Shown piece by piece: positions 25,036 to 33,959 of a DNA stretch of 64,000 nucleotides. The DNA lies in assembly GCA_964468205.1 (NCBI GenBank), contig CAYXVG010000035.1, positions 10,935 through 74,934 of the forward strand, given 5' to 3'. The DNA is from CAWELS01 sp964468205. GTDB taxonomy: Bacteria > Acidobacteriota > Terriglobia > Bryobacterales > Bryobacteraceae. Position 1 is the stretch's first letter. The number at the start of each line of letters is the position of its first letter. The position numbers and the translations under genes were made by a program. Under the pieces are notes generated by a model that was not told where the DNA came from, ran no database searches, and worked only from the letters and a program-made list of their open reading frames with translations.

Positions 25036-28000
25036 ATGACGATTCGAATTCTGGCAGCAATCCTACTATCAGTTCCCATGTTTGCCGGACCGCCGGCGAA
25101 CCAACTTGAAATCTTTGACACTTCCGGCTCTTCCCAATCGAGCCGTCCGGTTCGTTTCGGCCGAATGTACCATCAGGGCGATGTATGGCACGCCCCGAAA
25201 CCGTCTGTTGCCGGACAGGCGATCACCGAGTGGCAAAGCACGGTCAAAACTCGCTGGCGGGATGGCTCGGCGTCGTGCGACATTACGGGCGCCACTAACG
25301 AAATGCCCATCACCATAACCTGCGCGAATCATGGATTCCGGAATGGGGATCTCGTCAAAGTGTCGGGTGTTGCGGGCAACACTGCCGCCAACGGGACCTG
25401 GAAGGTGATCCGGCGTTCCCGAAATCAATTCTTTCTGCGCGGTTCGGCCGGCAACGGAGGTTACTCTTCCGGAGGGACGGCCACCGGGCCGGGGCCGGGA
25501 AGCGTTAAACACGCAATCACGGTATTCAATCTTCCGACTCTGGCAGCAGACGGTTCCGTTAGGGTGACCATGATTGACTCTGGTGGTGACCACTGCCATC
25601 TCGGCAGCAAAGCCACCTGTGAGGCGGCCGCGCTCACCGGAGTGCAGATGCTGGGGTGGGACAGCTCCGGGTGGGGTGCGAGTATCGAACTCACCCAGGG
25701 TACGAAGCAGATTGCAAACGCCCGGACGATGGTGAACGCGGGGGACTACGAGTACTGGATCATGGGGCCGGTACTGACGGAGGTAACTGTTCGGGACCAC
25801 TCCCCCAGCCGGACCTACGACCTGGGGTGGGAGTGCCAGAGCCTGTGTACTGCGCCGGGTCCCTATGACTTCACCAGCAGCGGCGGCCTCCTAAACATCT
25901 CTACCGACACGTTCACGATTGCCGGCCACGGCTTCCAAAATGGCACGAGGATTAAGTTCTTTGACTACTGGAAATACGCTAAGTCGCTCACCGGCCTCGG
26001 CTACACCTGTTGGGTGGTAAACCGGACGGCGGACACCTTTCAGTGCAGCGCCACGCAGGGCGGAGCTGCGGCCGATATCACAGCCTACGCTGGCGCGAGC
26101 GGCTGGTATCTTTACCACGACTACTCTTCGTCGACATGGAGTACCAGCGCCACGCATAGGAGCTTTTCGCCAGCGTTCGTCCTCTCGTTCTACAGCGCCT
26201 TGTCATCTTCGGTTCGTGTCGAGTACATCGGCGAGATTGTCTGGAAGGACCATCTGCAGGACCAGCGGTATGATCTGGCGTTGAAGTCGGCGTCTGACCT
26301 GAGCGTGACCGAGTACGCGAAGACGGGATTCAACCACTTCGCCAAGACTCGCTGGCGGAAAGTGTACTGGGATGGAACTGAACCCGGAGCGGTAAATATT
26401 GACCACGGCGAATCCTATCTGGAGTACTCTGGCGCCATCCCGGTCTTTGCTGACGACGTCACTATCGACAGTGTCGAGGCGACGGTGATGCTGGGGCTAG
26501 CTGGAAATAGCGAGGTGGACCTCGGAGAGGATGGGAACTATACGCGGGCCTTTGGCACCACCGGCGGCAGACCGGAACTGGGCCTGTTCCCGCGCTGGAC
26601 CTCCACCTACCTTCAGACATTCCATGAAGGGCTGTGGCAGGTGGTATGGGACCAGAGCAACGTTGCGGGTCACATCCCGATTCATTACCGGGAGTCAAAC
26701 GCTGCCGGTGAGACCATCTACTTCGTTGACGTGGATGGGAATGGCACGACGCTCAACGACGCTGACGATAATGTGGCTGGGAACGAAGCTCACGGGCGGA
26801 CGATCAGCCTGGACGCCAGACGAAGTCTCTTTATTAATAGTCTCACTGTCTGCTCGGGTTGCGCGGAGAGTTATGACGGCTGGAGCGTCGACATGGCGCA
26901 CCAGCACTCGGCGATCTATGTCCCCTATCTTCTCTCCGGAGAATTGTACTTCTTGGAGGAACTCTATTTCTGGGCGGGGCGCAATCAACTCGCAGCCGAC
27001 CCCGGACCGGGCAAGTGGCACCGGGGCCACCAGTACGGATTGATGAGTGATGGCCACCAGGTTCGAGGTGTGGGCCGTCCATTCCGTCACCTTGGCCGCG
27101 CGGCTCTCATGGCTCCGGACGGAACCGTCGAGCAGGAGTACTTCATGAACAAGATCGAGAATCAGCTCATGGAGTGGGAAGGCCGGGGAAAACTGCATTT
27201 CCAAGGGGATCATTTCATCCAGTTGATCGGAAACCCGGAAAACGATCCATGCGCCGGGTTCAACTACAGCGGTGTAGAGTGGGTGGACAAGAACCCCTTC
27301 TGTTACAGTGACTACCACCTGAAGTCCGGGGCGCTGGCCTTCAACCCTCTTGGCGTTCCGACTTGGCAGATCGAGAATATCCACTCATCCGGGGACATGG
27401 TCAATATCGACGCGGCACATCAGCAGTGGGAGCGGTCATTATGGCACGCCGGCGTCGGCCACCTGCGCGAGATGGGATTGAAGGCGGATCCGCTGATGCG
27501 CTATTGGAGCCGCTTCGTGTTTGCGTACTTTCATCCGGACCATAATCCCTATCTGGGCGTCAAACGATGGTCGCCCACGGAGATCGAAGGTGGCGGCTTC
27601 CCGCGTTCTGTCCTGCAGCACAGAGACGTTTGGAACGCAACCGGGCAAGCGTATGGTGCGACTAATATCGACCCGATCGAGAACTGTTGGGAAGACGGCT
27701 ACTACTTCAACTTCCGCAGCGCACTCACCTTTTTCCAGCACTACCCGGTACCGCATTCCAACTTCCAAATGGCATGGGCGTGGTGGACCGATCAAAACAA
27801 CATTCCGAACGCGGAGCACCGATCGGCGGGCGCGTGTGAATCGGGCGACTACAATCAGGTCGTCTGGAACCACGCCCCCCGGTTCGATGCCACCAGAGTA
27901 AAGCAGGTTCAAACCGGAGCCTCTCAGGTTCTGCTTCGGTATGTGGCGCCAACGCAGTCACAGTGCACTATAAGCATCGATGATGATGAGCAGTTCTCCA

Positions 28001-28401
28001 GCCCCGTTATATCAGCAAATGACGGCGGAGGCGCTCGCGAGCGCCAGTTCCTTGGCTCGGGCTTGCAGAACGGGCGCGAGTACTACTTCCGGATCACCTG
28101 CGAAGACGAACCGTTGGGGTATCCTCCAGCCACTGGAAGCGCGCTGACAGGGGGCACGATTGAGGCGACGATGTTCTTCTTGCGTGTCAATCCGGCGAGC
28201 GTCCCGTCTGTTACCGATGTTCTGGTTCGCTACGGCGCGCCGGCAACATCTTTGGATGAGAATACCGGCGAGATTCCCTGTGTCAGCGGCTGTACCGTCT
28301 CGTTGCCGGCCAGCCGGCGCGAAGCGATGAGTTATCAGGTTGACTATCTTACTAACGGTCAGGTTTTGCACTCGAGCCAGATTGAGACGGTGATCCCTTA
28401 A
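25036..28401 (+). CDS. Very large secreted protein, possibly a polysaccharide lyase-like enzyme
   Basis: From ATG 25036 (GGAGG 5 bases upstream) the product has 1121 residues with a signal peptide (ILAAILLSVPMFAG). N-terminal residues recall the exo-rhamnogalacturonan-lyase-like domain, in which a WPDGSVK-type motif is diagnostic: here WRDGS and SVKHAITVF are separated by about 75 residues that resemble an FCCH-like module (ITCANHGFRNGDLVKVSG). A second such module lies further on (FTIAGHGFQNGTRIKF). The middle has aromatic- and histidine-rich helical stretches (MAHQHSAIYVPYLLSGELYF, KWHRGHQYGLM) that suggest an alpha/alpha-toroid; two fibronectin-like domains end the protein. Function is inferred only weakly. 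A strong hairpin terminator follows. Confidence 0.6.
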   Translation: MTIRILAAILLSVPMFAGPPANQLEIFDTSGSSQSSRPVRFGRMYHQGDVWHAPKPSVAGQAITEWQSTVKTRWRDGSASCDITGATNEMPITITCANHGFRNGDLVKVSGVAGNTAANGTWKVIRRSRNQFFLRGSAGNGGYSSGGTATGPGPGSVKHAITVFNLPTLAADGSVRVTMIDSGGDHCHLGSKATCEAAALTGVQMLGWDSSGWGASIELTQGTKQIANARTMVNAGDYEYWIMGPVLTEVTVRDHSPSRTYDLGWECQSLCTAPGPYDFTSSGGLLNISTDTFTIAGHGFQNGTRIKFFDYWKYAKSLTGLGYTCWVVNRTADTFQCSATQGGAAADITAYAGASGWYLYHDYSSSTWSTSATHRSFSPAFVLSFYSALSSSVRVEYIGEIVWKDHLQDQRYDLALKSASDLSVTEYAKTGFNHFAKTRWRKVYWDGTEPGAVNIDHGESYLEYSGAIPVFADDVTIDSVEATVMLGLAGNSEVDLGEDGNYTRAFGTTGGRPELGLFPRWTSTYLQTFHEGLWQVVWDQSNVAGHIPIHYRESNAAGETIYFVDVDGNGTTLNDADDNVAGNEAHGRTISLDARRSLFINSLTVCSGCAESYDGWSVDMAHQHSAIYVPYLLSGELYFLEELYFWAGRNQLAADPGPGKWHRGHQYGLMSDGHQVRGVGRPFRHLGRAALMAPDGTVEQEYFMNKIENQLMEWEGRGKLHFQGDHFIQLIGNPENDPCAGFNYSGVEWVDKNPFCYSDYHLKSGALAFNPLGVPTWQIENIHSSGDMVNIDAAHQQWERSLWHAGVGHLREMGLKADPLMRYWSRFVFAYFHPDHNPYLGVKRWSPTEIEGGGFPRSVLQHRDVWNATGQAYGATNIDPIENCWEDGYYFNFRSALTFFQHYPVPHSNFQMAWAWWTDQNNIPNAEHRSAGACESGDYNQVVWNHAPRFDATRVKQVQTGASQVLLRYVAPTQSQCTISIDDDEQFSSPVISANDGGGARERQFLGSGLQNGREYYFRITCEDEPLGYPPATGSALTGGTIEATMFFLRVNPASVPSVTDVLVRYGAPATSLDENTGEIPCVSGCTVSLPASRREAMSYQVDYLTNGQVLHSSQIETVIP

Positions 28402-28441
28402 CGAGGCGATTGTCACTCCGTCTAGATTTGTTACGGTAAGG

Positions 28442-28487
28442 CCGCCCGGCGCACCAGGAGGCTGATCTCCCCTGGAACGCCGGGCGG
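28442..28487. terminator. Long GC-rich hairpin after the 1121-residue secreted protein gene
   Basis: Arms 28442-28451 (CCGCCCGGCG) and 28478-28487 are exact inverted repeats; inside them CCAGG and CCTGG extend the stem after a two-base internal loop. A short T-containing stretch follows, but no true T-tract. Confidence 0.75.
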
Positions 28488-28503
28488 TGCATTTCCTATC
28501 TCC

Positions 28504-28659
28504 TTAGTCAGCACACTCCGCTGGAATAGTCATTCCCTCCGTTTGCCGGAAGAACAGCTCATAGGCCAGAGCGTATGATAGTTGCGAGGCAGAAGAACGT
28601 TCTTGCTCCTGGTCCGGAAACCAGCCGAATAGTGATTCAATAATCAGCGACGCCGTCAT
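28504..28659 (-). CDS. Possible small ORF divergent from the glycosyltransferase, uncertain
   Basis: A 51-codon frame on the minus strand starts at an ATG whose CATG palindrome is shared with the start codon of the plus-strand glycosyltransferase, with GGAG 5 bases upstream, and ends at a stop near 28504, just beyond the hairpin. The deduced peptide (MTASLIIESLFGWFPDQEQE and onward) has a protein-like composition but no family I recognise. It could equally be chance. Confidence 0.25.
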   Translation of the reverse strand: MTASLIIESLFGWFPDQEQERSSASQLSYALAYELFFRQTEGMTIPAECAD

Positions 28660-29872
28660 GAGGCTCCGAATTCTCAGTCTCACCACCGTTTTCCCGAATC
28701 CCCTTGATCCGCGGTCCGGTCTTTTTGTTCGTTCGCGCCTTCAGCATCTCGCGGATTATTGTGACGTGCGGGTTGTTTGCCCGGTCCCGGCGGCGGATTG
28801 GGCCGTCCTTCGCAATAAGAAGATTGCCGCGCGGCGGGCCGATCCGGGCTGGACTACCGATGGCAGATTGGAAGTCACCTATCCCCGTTGGTTCTACCCG
28901 CCGGGCGGAGGCGCGCTCAACGGCTATCTTTTGGCGGAGCAGATCGCCGGCCGAATCCGCCGTTTGCGCTCGTCATTCCGATTCGACATAATTGACGCCC
29001 ACTTCGGGCATCCGGAAGGCGTCGCCGCCGCCCGGCTGGCCCAGAAACTCAACTGTCCTTTCGTCGTCACCCTACGCGGCCACGAACCGGTACACTCCCG
29101 CCATGCCTGGCGCCGCCGGGCCATGAGTTGGAGCCTGTGCCAGGCTGGCCGTGTGATCGCCGTATCCGGACGCCTGGCCAGCTTCGCCGCGAGCCAAGGA
29201 GTGATGCCGGAACGGATCCGTACGATCGGCAACGGTGTTAATAGCGAGGTCTTTCGAGCCCTTGACCGTTCGGAATGCCGGCGCAAGCATGGAGTTGAAG
29301 ATGGCGTCAGGGTACTCCTCTCGGTTGGACATCTGGTCGAAGGGAAGGGGCATCATAGAGTGATTTCGGCATTGCCCAAACTTCCCAAAGACGTACGCTT
29401 GTGGATCGCCGGCGAGACCGGCCGGGGAGCTTCCTTCGAATCTCGGCTTAAGGGTCTCGCAAACCAACCGGAGATCGCGGGTGCAGTGCGGTTCCTCGGT
29501 GGCGTCTCCCCGGTTGTGCTGGCCGAGCTAATGAATGCCGCGGACTTGCTCTGCTTGGCAAGCGACCGGGAAGGCTGGCCCAATGTTGTCCACGAGGCGC
29601 TCAGTTGCGGGACTCCAGTGGTGGCGACCGACGTTGGAGCGGTGCCGGATCTGATTCCGGGCGAAGAATTCGGAATTGTGGTGGAGCCGGCGGACGACGT
29701 GGCGCTGGAGAAAGCGATGAGCGCCGCTCTCGCTAGAGAGTGGGATCGGGACGCTATTGCCGCATGGGGCCAGTCCCGCAGTTGGCGCCGTGTAGGCGCC
29801 GAGGTGTTCGCCGAGTTGGAAGCGGTCATCGGGGAGTGGGATTCGCGATCGCTTGGCGCTGGATCCCCTTGA
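28658..29872 (+). CDS. GT4-family glycosyltransferase
   Basis: GT4 retaining transferases have a GT-B fold with two Rossmann domains and use nucleotide-sugar donors, typically in exopolysaccharide or lipopolysaccharide synthesis. The 404-residue product begins LRILSLTTVFPNPLDPRSG, contains the acceptor-domain loop (FDIIDAHFGHPEGVAA, TLRGHEPVHS) and the donor-binding region with the EX7E motif, DREGWPNVVHEALSCGTPVV, followed by ATDVGAVPDLI. Length is typical. There is no clear ribosome-binding site. No other polysaccharide-synthesis genes are adjacent, so its acceptor is unknown. Confidence 0.92.
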   Translation: MRLRILSLTTVFPNPLDPRSGLFVRSRLQHLADYCDVRVVCPVPAADWAVLRNKKIAARRADPGWTTDGRLEVTYPRWFYPPGGGALNGYLLAEQIAGRIRRLRSSFRFDIIDAHFGHPEGVAAARLAQKLNCPFVVTLRGHEPVHSRHAWRRRAMSWSLCQAGRVIAVSGRLASFAASQGVMPERIRTIGNGVNSEVFRALDRSECRRKHGVEDGVRVLLSVGHLVEGKGHHRVISALPKLPKDVRLWIAGETGRGASFESRLKGLANQPEIAGAVRFLGGVSPVVLAELMNAADLLCLASDREGWPNVVHEALSCGTPVVATDVGAVPDLIPGEEFGIVVEPADDVALEKAMSAALAREWDRDAIAAWGQSRSWRRVGAEVFAELEAVIGEWDSRSLGAGSP

Positions 29873-30035
29873 CCGAACCGCGGCCGTAGAGGCCGTTCTC
29901 TCTTGTCCATCTTGCAGGTCGCCTTCCCGGGGGAGCCTTTCGATGACCGGTCAAGGGCTACGGCGGGCCGCTGCCTTGCGAGGATTCCGTCCTGAACGCA
30001 TTGAGTGGGTTTGGGCGGGATAGAATGGGAGCACA

Positions 30036-31433
30036 ATGGAATACTCGGTAGATCTCACCCCCAAGCAAGTGCCGCCGGTGGAGACCCGGTTCAGGCGAAT
30101 TCGAACCGCCATACCCGCGCCGGAATCGGTTCCAATCATAAAAAAGCTCTATGAGCTGGAGCCCCGGGCCCTGCAGGGGCAGCCGCCAGTGGTGTGGGAC
30201 CGGGCCGAGGGCTTTCAGGTCTTCGATAACGCCGGTAATTGCTGGATCGACTGGTCCGCCGGCGTCCTGATCACGAACGCGGGCCACGGGCGGAAAGAAA
30301 TCGTCGATGCAATTCGGGAAATGATCGACAAGCCCCTTCTGACCACCTTCGCTTTCCCGAGTGAAATTAAGGCGCGGCTGGTGGAAAAACTCGCGTCACT
30401 TTATCCGGATCCCCTGAACAAAGTGCTGGTTCTGTCAACTGGCTCAGAGGCGGTCGAAAATGCGATCAAGTTCACCCGAACGCATGGCTTGCGCGTGGGC
30501 GGACGCTCGAAGAACGTAATTGTCTCCTTTTCCGGAGCTTTTCATGGCCGGACCTTGGGTTCGCAACTGGCCGGCGGGATCCCTTCCCTCAAAGAGTGGA
30601 TCGTGAATCTCGACCCGGGTTTTGTCCAGGTTCCGTTTCCCGATGGATACCTGTGTGAGAACACCTCCTTTGATTACTTCCTGACCTGCCTCCGTGAGCA
30701 GGAAGTTGAACCGCGCGACGTCGCCGGCGTGATGCTCGAAACGTACCAGGGGGGTAACGCCAGCTTCGCGCCAGTGGAGTATATAAAGACGCTGCGTGAG
30801 TGGTGTACCGGCCACAATGCCCTCCTGATTTTCGATGAGGTGCAGGCAGGCTTCGGGCGGACAGGCAAGTTTCACGCCTTCGAGCATTACGGTGTCGTGC
30901 CGGATCTTTGTACCGGCGGCAAGGGACTCTCCGGATCATTGCCCCAGTCCGCGCTGGCCGGGCGGGCCGACGTGATGGACCTCCATCCGCCACTCAGCAT
31001 GACCAATACTCATGCCGGCAGTCCGGTACCGTGCGCGGCGACGCTCGCCTCGATCGATCTGATACTCAGCGAAAAGCTCACGGAGAATTCGGCCCGGATG
31101 GGCGAGATTCTCGATCGAAGACTAAAGGCGATGTGGGGGCGGCACAAGGAGATCGGCTTCGTCGCTTCGGGCCGGGGCTTGGTGGCGGGACTGGCGCTGG
31201 TGAAGCCGGGTACGAAGGAACCGGACGGCGCTTTGGCGAAAGACGTCACGTGGCGCTGTCTGGAGAAGGGTGTCCTGATGTTCGCGCCGGTGGGCGCCGG
31301 CATGGGGACGCTGAAGATTTGCCCTCCGCTCGTGATCAATGAAGAAGCGATGACCGAGAGCCTGGATGTGTTCGAGGAGGCCTTCGCCGAAGCTGTGGCG
31401 GCGCGTGAGGGGGAGAAGGTCCACACTTCATGA
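30036..31433 (+). CDS. Class III PLP-dependent aminotransferase
   Basis: The 465-residue protein has the class-III fold: the PLP-phosphate-binding TGSEAVENAIKFTR, FSGAFHGRTLGS, the pyridine-nitrogen-binding Asp in LLIFDEVQAGFGRTGK and the Schiff-base lysine K296 in CTGGKGLSGSLP. Members act on ornithine, GABA, taurine, or amino-sugars and amino-cyclitols; the substrate is not deducible. A GGGAG site precedes the ATG. Its last four bases overlap the start of the next gene, an NAD-type oxidoreductase (ATGA), so the two are translationally coupled. This dehydrogenase/aminotransferase pairing is known from routes that oxidise a hydroxyl to a ketone and then transaminate it. Confidence 0.9.
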   Translation: MEYSVDLTPKQVPPVETRFRRIRTAIPAPESVPIIKKLYELEPRALQGQPPVVWDRAEGFQVFDNAGNCWIDWSAGVLITNAGHGRKEIVDAIREMIDKPLLTTFAFPSEIKARLVEKLASLYPDPLNKVLVLSTGSEAVENAIKFTRTHGLRVGGRSKNVIVSFSGAFHGRTLGSQLAGGIPSLKEWIVNLDPGFVQVPFPDGYLCENTSFDYFLTCLREQEVEPRDVAGVMLETYQGGNASFAPVEYIKTLREWCTGHNALLIFDEVQAGFGRTGKFHAFEHYGVVPDLCTGGKGLSGSLPQSALAGRADVMDLHPPLSMTNTHAGSPVPCAATLASIDLILSEKLTENSARMGEILDRRLKAMWGRHKEIGFVASGRGLVAGLALVKPGTKEPDGALAKDVTWRCLEKGVLMFAPVGAGMGTLKICPPLVINEEAMTESLDVFEEAFAEAVAAREGEKVHTS

Positions 31434-32671
31434 CCGTCCCCACCGTAACCATAGTCGGCGGCGGCATGATCACCAATGACCAGATCCTGCCCTCCTTCTA
31501 TCACCTGCAGCGGCAGCGCGTCATTGGCGATATCTCCATTTGCGCGCTGAGCGCCCGGCCACTTCAGGCGCTGGCGAATTCCGCGGTGTTCTCCCGGACA
31601 TTTCCAGGACAGTCATTCCGCGCTTTTCCCGATCTCAGAGCCGACCCGGATGCGGCCGAGCCGGAGCTCTTCCGGAAGGTGGTCGCCGAGATGCCGGCGC
31701 GAAGCATTGTGGTAGTGGCCGTCCCGGACCAGTTGCACTACGACGTGGTGATGACAGCGCTCGGACACAACCAGCACGTGTTGGTTGTGAAACCGCTCGT
31801 GCTCAACGCAGGGGAAGGACTTGAGATCGAACGGGAGGCGCGCTCCCGCGGCCTGCTGGTCGGCATCGAGTATCACAAGCGCTTCGACGACCGCAGTCTG
31901 CTTGCGCGGCGGCGTTATCGCGAAGGACTTCTGGGCGAATTTAAGCTTGGCACATCATGCCTGCTTGAAAAGTGGTACTACCGGGAATCGAACTTCCAGA
32001 ACTGGTGCACCACGGAGAACTCCGACGCCTTTACTTACATCGGGTGCCACTACGTGGATCTGGTCCACTTCATCACCGGACTGCTGCCCGTTTCGGTGAG
32101 CGTCTACGGCGTGGTGGACCGTTACCCAAACGGCAAAGAAGGCTACCTCTGGACCGACGCCCGCGTCATCTGGAACAACGGCGCCTGTCTCAACGTCCAG
32201 AACGCTCTTGGCTTCCCGGACGATGCTCCGGGTTCCAACATGCAGGGCCTGACGATGTACTGCTCGAGCGGTACGAAAGGCGCTTGGATCGAGCACCGGG
32301 ATCAATATCGCGGCATAAAGCACTGCTACACCGAAGCGCCAGCGGCGCCGGGCCTCAATGCCTGCTCGGAACCAAACACGGACTACTTCCAGTACGTAGA
32401 TCTCGGCGGTCCCGGCCTTGTGCCTTCCGGCTATGGCTATCGTTCCATCGAGTACATCGTTCAGGCAATTATCCGATTGGAAACGGCGCCGGACAAAGAA
32501 CGGAACGCGCTGCTCGAACAGTTCGATTCCGCGGGCATTATGGCGACGCCGGCGAACAGCTTGCACAATGAGCTCGTGATTGAGGCTGGGCGGCGGTCAA
32601 TTCTCAACGGAGGCCGGGAAGCGCTGATCGAGTACTTGCCGAAGCCGCGGGTCCGGTTGCGGGAGTGGTGA
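31430..32671 (+). CDS. Gfo/Idh/MocA-family oxidoreductase
   Basis: This 413-residue cytosolic protein lacks a signal peptide. It opens with a Rossmann motif (VTIVGGGMITNDQ), has the cofactor-site lysine in LVVKPLVLNAGEG and then GIEYHKRFDDRSLLARRRY, and continues with the C-terminal domain characteristic of the family (YIGCHYVDLVHFITGLLPVS). Family members oxidise sugars, inositols or related polyols. Coupling to an aminotransferase suggests that it produces or consumes the ketone partner of an amino-sugar or amino-cyclitol. Beyond that, specificity is unknown. The gene converges on a phytase gene 60 bases downstream. Confidence 0.88.
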   Translation: MTVPTVTIVGGGMITNDQILPSFYHLQRQRVIGDISICALSARPLQALANSAVFSRTFPGQSFRAFPDLRADPDAAEPELFRKVVAEMPARSIVVVAVPDQLHYDVVMTALGHNQHVLVVKPLVLNAGEGLEIEREARSRGLLVGIEYHKRFDDRSLLARRRYREGLLGEFKLGTSCLLEKWYYRESNFQNWCTTENSDAFTYIGCHYVDLVHFITGLLPVSVSVYGVVDRYPNGKEGYLWTDARVIWNNGACLNVQNALGFPDDAPGSNMQGLTMYCSSGTKGAWIEHRDQYRGIKHCYTEAPAAPGLNACSEPNTDYFQYVDLGGPGLVPSGYGYRSIEYIVQAIIRLETAPDKERNALLEQFDSAGIMATPANSLHNELVIEAGRRSILNGGREALIEYLPKPRVRLREW

Positions 32672-32731
32672 CCGCTTCGCGGGGGCGGGGCCGCGGTTGG
32701 GGAGAATGAGGTGCAAAACCGCTTGCCTTGT

Positions 32732-33817
32732 CTACTGGAACGGCACGCGGACGGCGGCGGACTGGGCGCCTTCGACAACACGCCAATCGAAGACGAGAAA
32801 ATTCTTGCCTTGCTCGTTCATGGCAATAAGGATCCCAGCGGGCAGTTCGGGACCAAGGAACGTTGACGTTGCTTCAATGCCGTCAGTGGAATCGGCAGGG
32901 CCCTTCACCACCTTGACGACCTCGGAGTGGTCGTGCGGGTTTCCAATGGCTCCTTCGCGGCGGAACAGAACGTACTGACTGTTTTTCGTCCGCTGATCGG
33001 TGCAGATGATATAGCCTGTACCGCTGTCTTCCTTGTAGATGGCGATGCCTTCCCGATCACCCCGGAATCCAGTAGTACCGAACAGGGCCAGTTCGCGGCT
33101 TGCGGCAGGATAGTCGGGGTCGGCCGCCCATTTTCGGATGCCGCGCCCCTCGTCGGCGTAATAGACGAAGCTGAGCTCGTCGTCGACGGCGATCGCCTCG
33201 ATCTCACTCTTCCCGCTGAACGTCCCGAATTCCCGGACCTTCGTGCCACGGATTCCGTTGGAGCCGTCGTCTTCGAGCAAATACTGCCACAGGTAGTCTT
33301 CCTTTGGACCTGACTTTCGGCTAACCACGGCGAATACGGCGCTGTCGGTTGGCCGTTTGTATAGTCCGATGCCCATCGGTTCCGAGGCTTCGCCCCTCTG
33401 GCCCTCGAAAACCGGGACGGCGCCGATCTCGCGAAGATCGCCACCTTCCGCGGGAATGTGAAAGATCCGCAAGCGATGCTGGTAGCGCTCTGTTACGACG
33501 GCGATATCCAACGGCGTGCCGTTGAATAGGAAGCCATATTCGACGTCCACGTTATTAGGACGGTCAATTCCCTTGATCGTCTGGCGCATCCTCCCGTCCA
33601 GGCCGAACACGTGCAGCGCTCCATTAGGCGCCGCAACCTTGTTTGTTCCAAGAATGAGACTCTTCCCGGGATCCTCGGGATGCAACCAGATTGCCGGGTC
33701 ATCAGGGTCATCCGGGACTGGGTCAGTGGCGTAGGTAGCCTCAATTTCAACCGCATCATATTGGACCGGTGGAGCGCACCCCGCGAGGAGGATTGCGATG
33801 GCTAGGAATGAGCGCAT
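32732..33817 (-). CDS. Beta-propeller phytase lipoprotein
   Basis: Beta-propeller (alkaline) phytases are calcium-dependent enzymes that remove phosphates from phytate. The 361-residue product has a lipoprotein signal (LLAGC, lipidated C14), then the family signature DDPDDPAIWLHPEDPGKSLI, GTNKVAAPNG, NNVDVEYGF and later GDREGIAIYKE and DSTDGIEATSTFLGPELPAG, which fit the six-bladed propeller. Size matches known enzymes. It is divergent from a TonB-dependent receptor gene; a 142-base shared intergenic region holds both promoters. It probably provides phosphate and inositol phosphates at the cell surface. Confidence 0.93.
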   Translation of the reverse strand: MRSFLAIAILLAGCAPPVQYDAVEIEATYATDPVPDDPDDPAIWLHPEDPGKSLILGTNKVAAPNGALHVFGLDGRMRQTIKGIDRPNNVDVEYGFLFNGTPLDIAVVTERYQHRLRIFHIPAEGGDLREIGAVPVFEGQRGEASEPMGIGLYKRPTDSAVFAVVSRKSGPKEDYLWQYLLEDDGSNGIRGTKVREFGTFSGKSEIEAIAVDDELSFVYYADEGRGIRKWAADPDYPAASRELALFGTTGFRGDREGIAIYKEDSGTGYIICTDQRTKNSQYVLFRREGAIGNPHDHSEVVKVVKGPADSTDGIEATSTFLGPELPAGILIAMNEQGKNFLVFDWRVVEGAQSAAVRVPFQ

Positions 33818-33959
33818 GAACCCTGTAAATTACCACATCCACGTTGCGAGCTCATCGCAGTAACCTCTCTGTCACGCAACTGTACTTCATAGTTCAAGTT
33901 CACTTGCTACACTCCGTGTTCAACGAGGTTGTTCTGCAGTACTCCCGGAGACACTTCAC

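Noticed and set aside
24122..28401. Prophage remnant
   Set aside because: Tail-fibre-like phrases alone do not make a prophage: there is no integrase, capsid, portal, terminase or lysis gene, and both genes have signal peptides.
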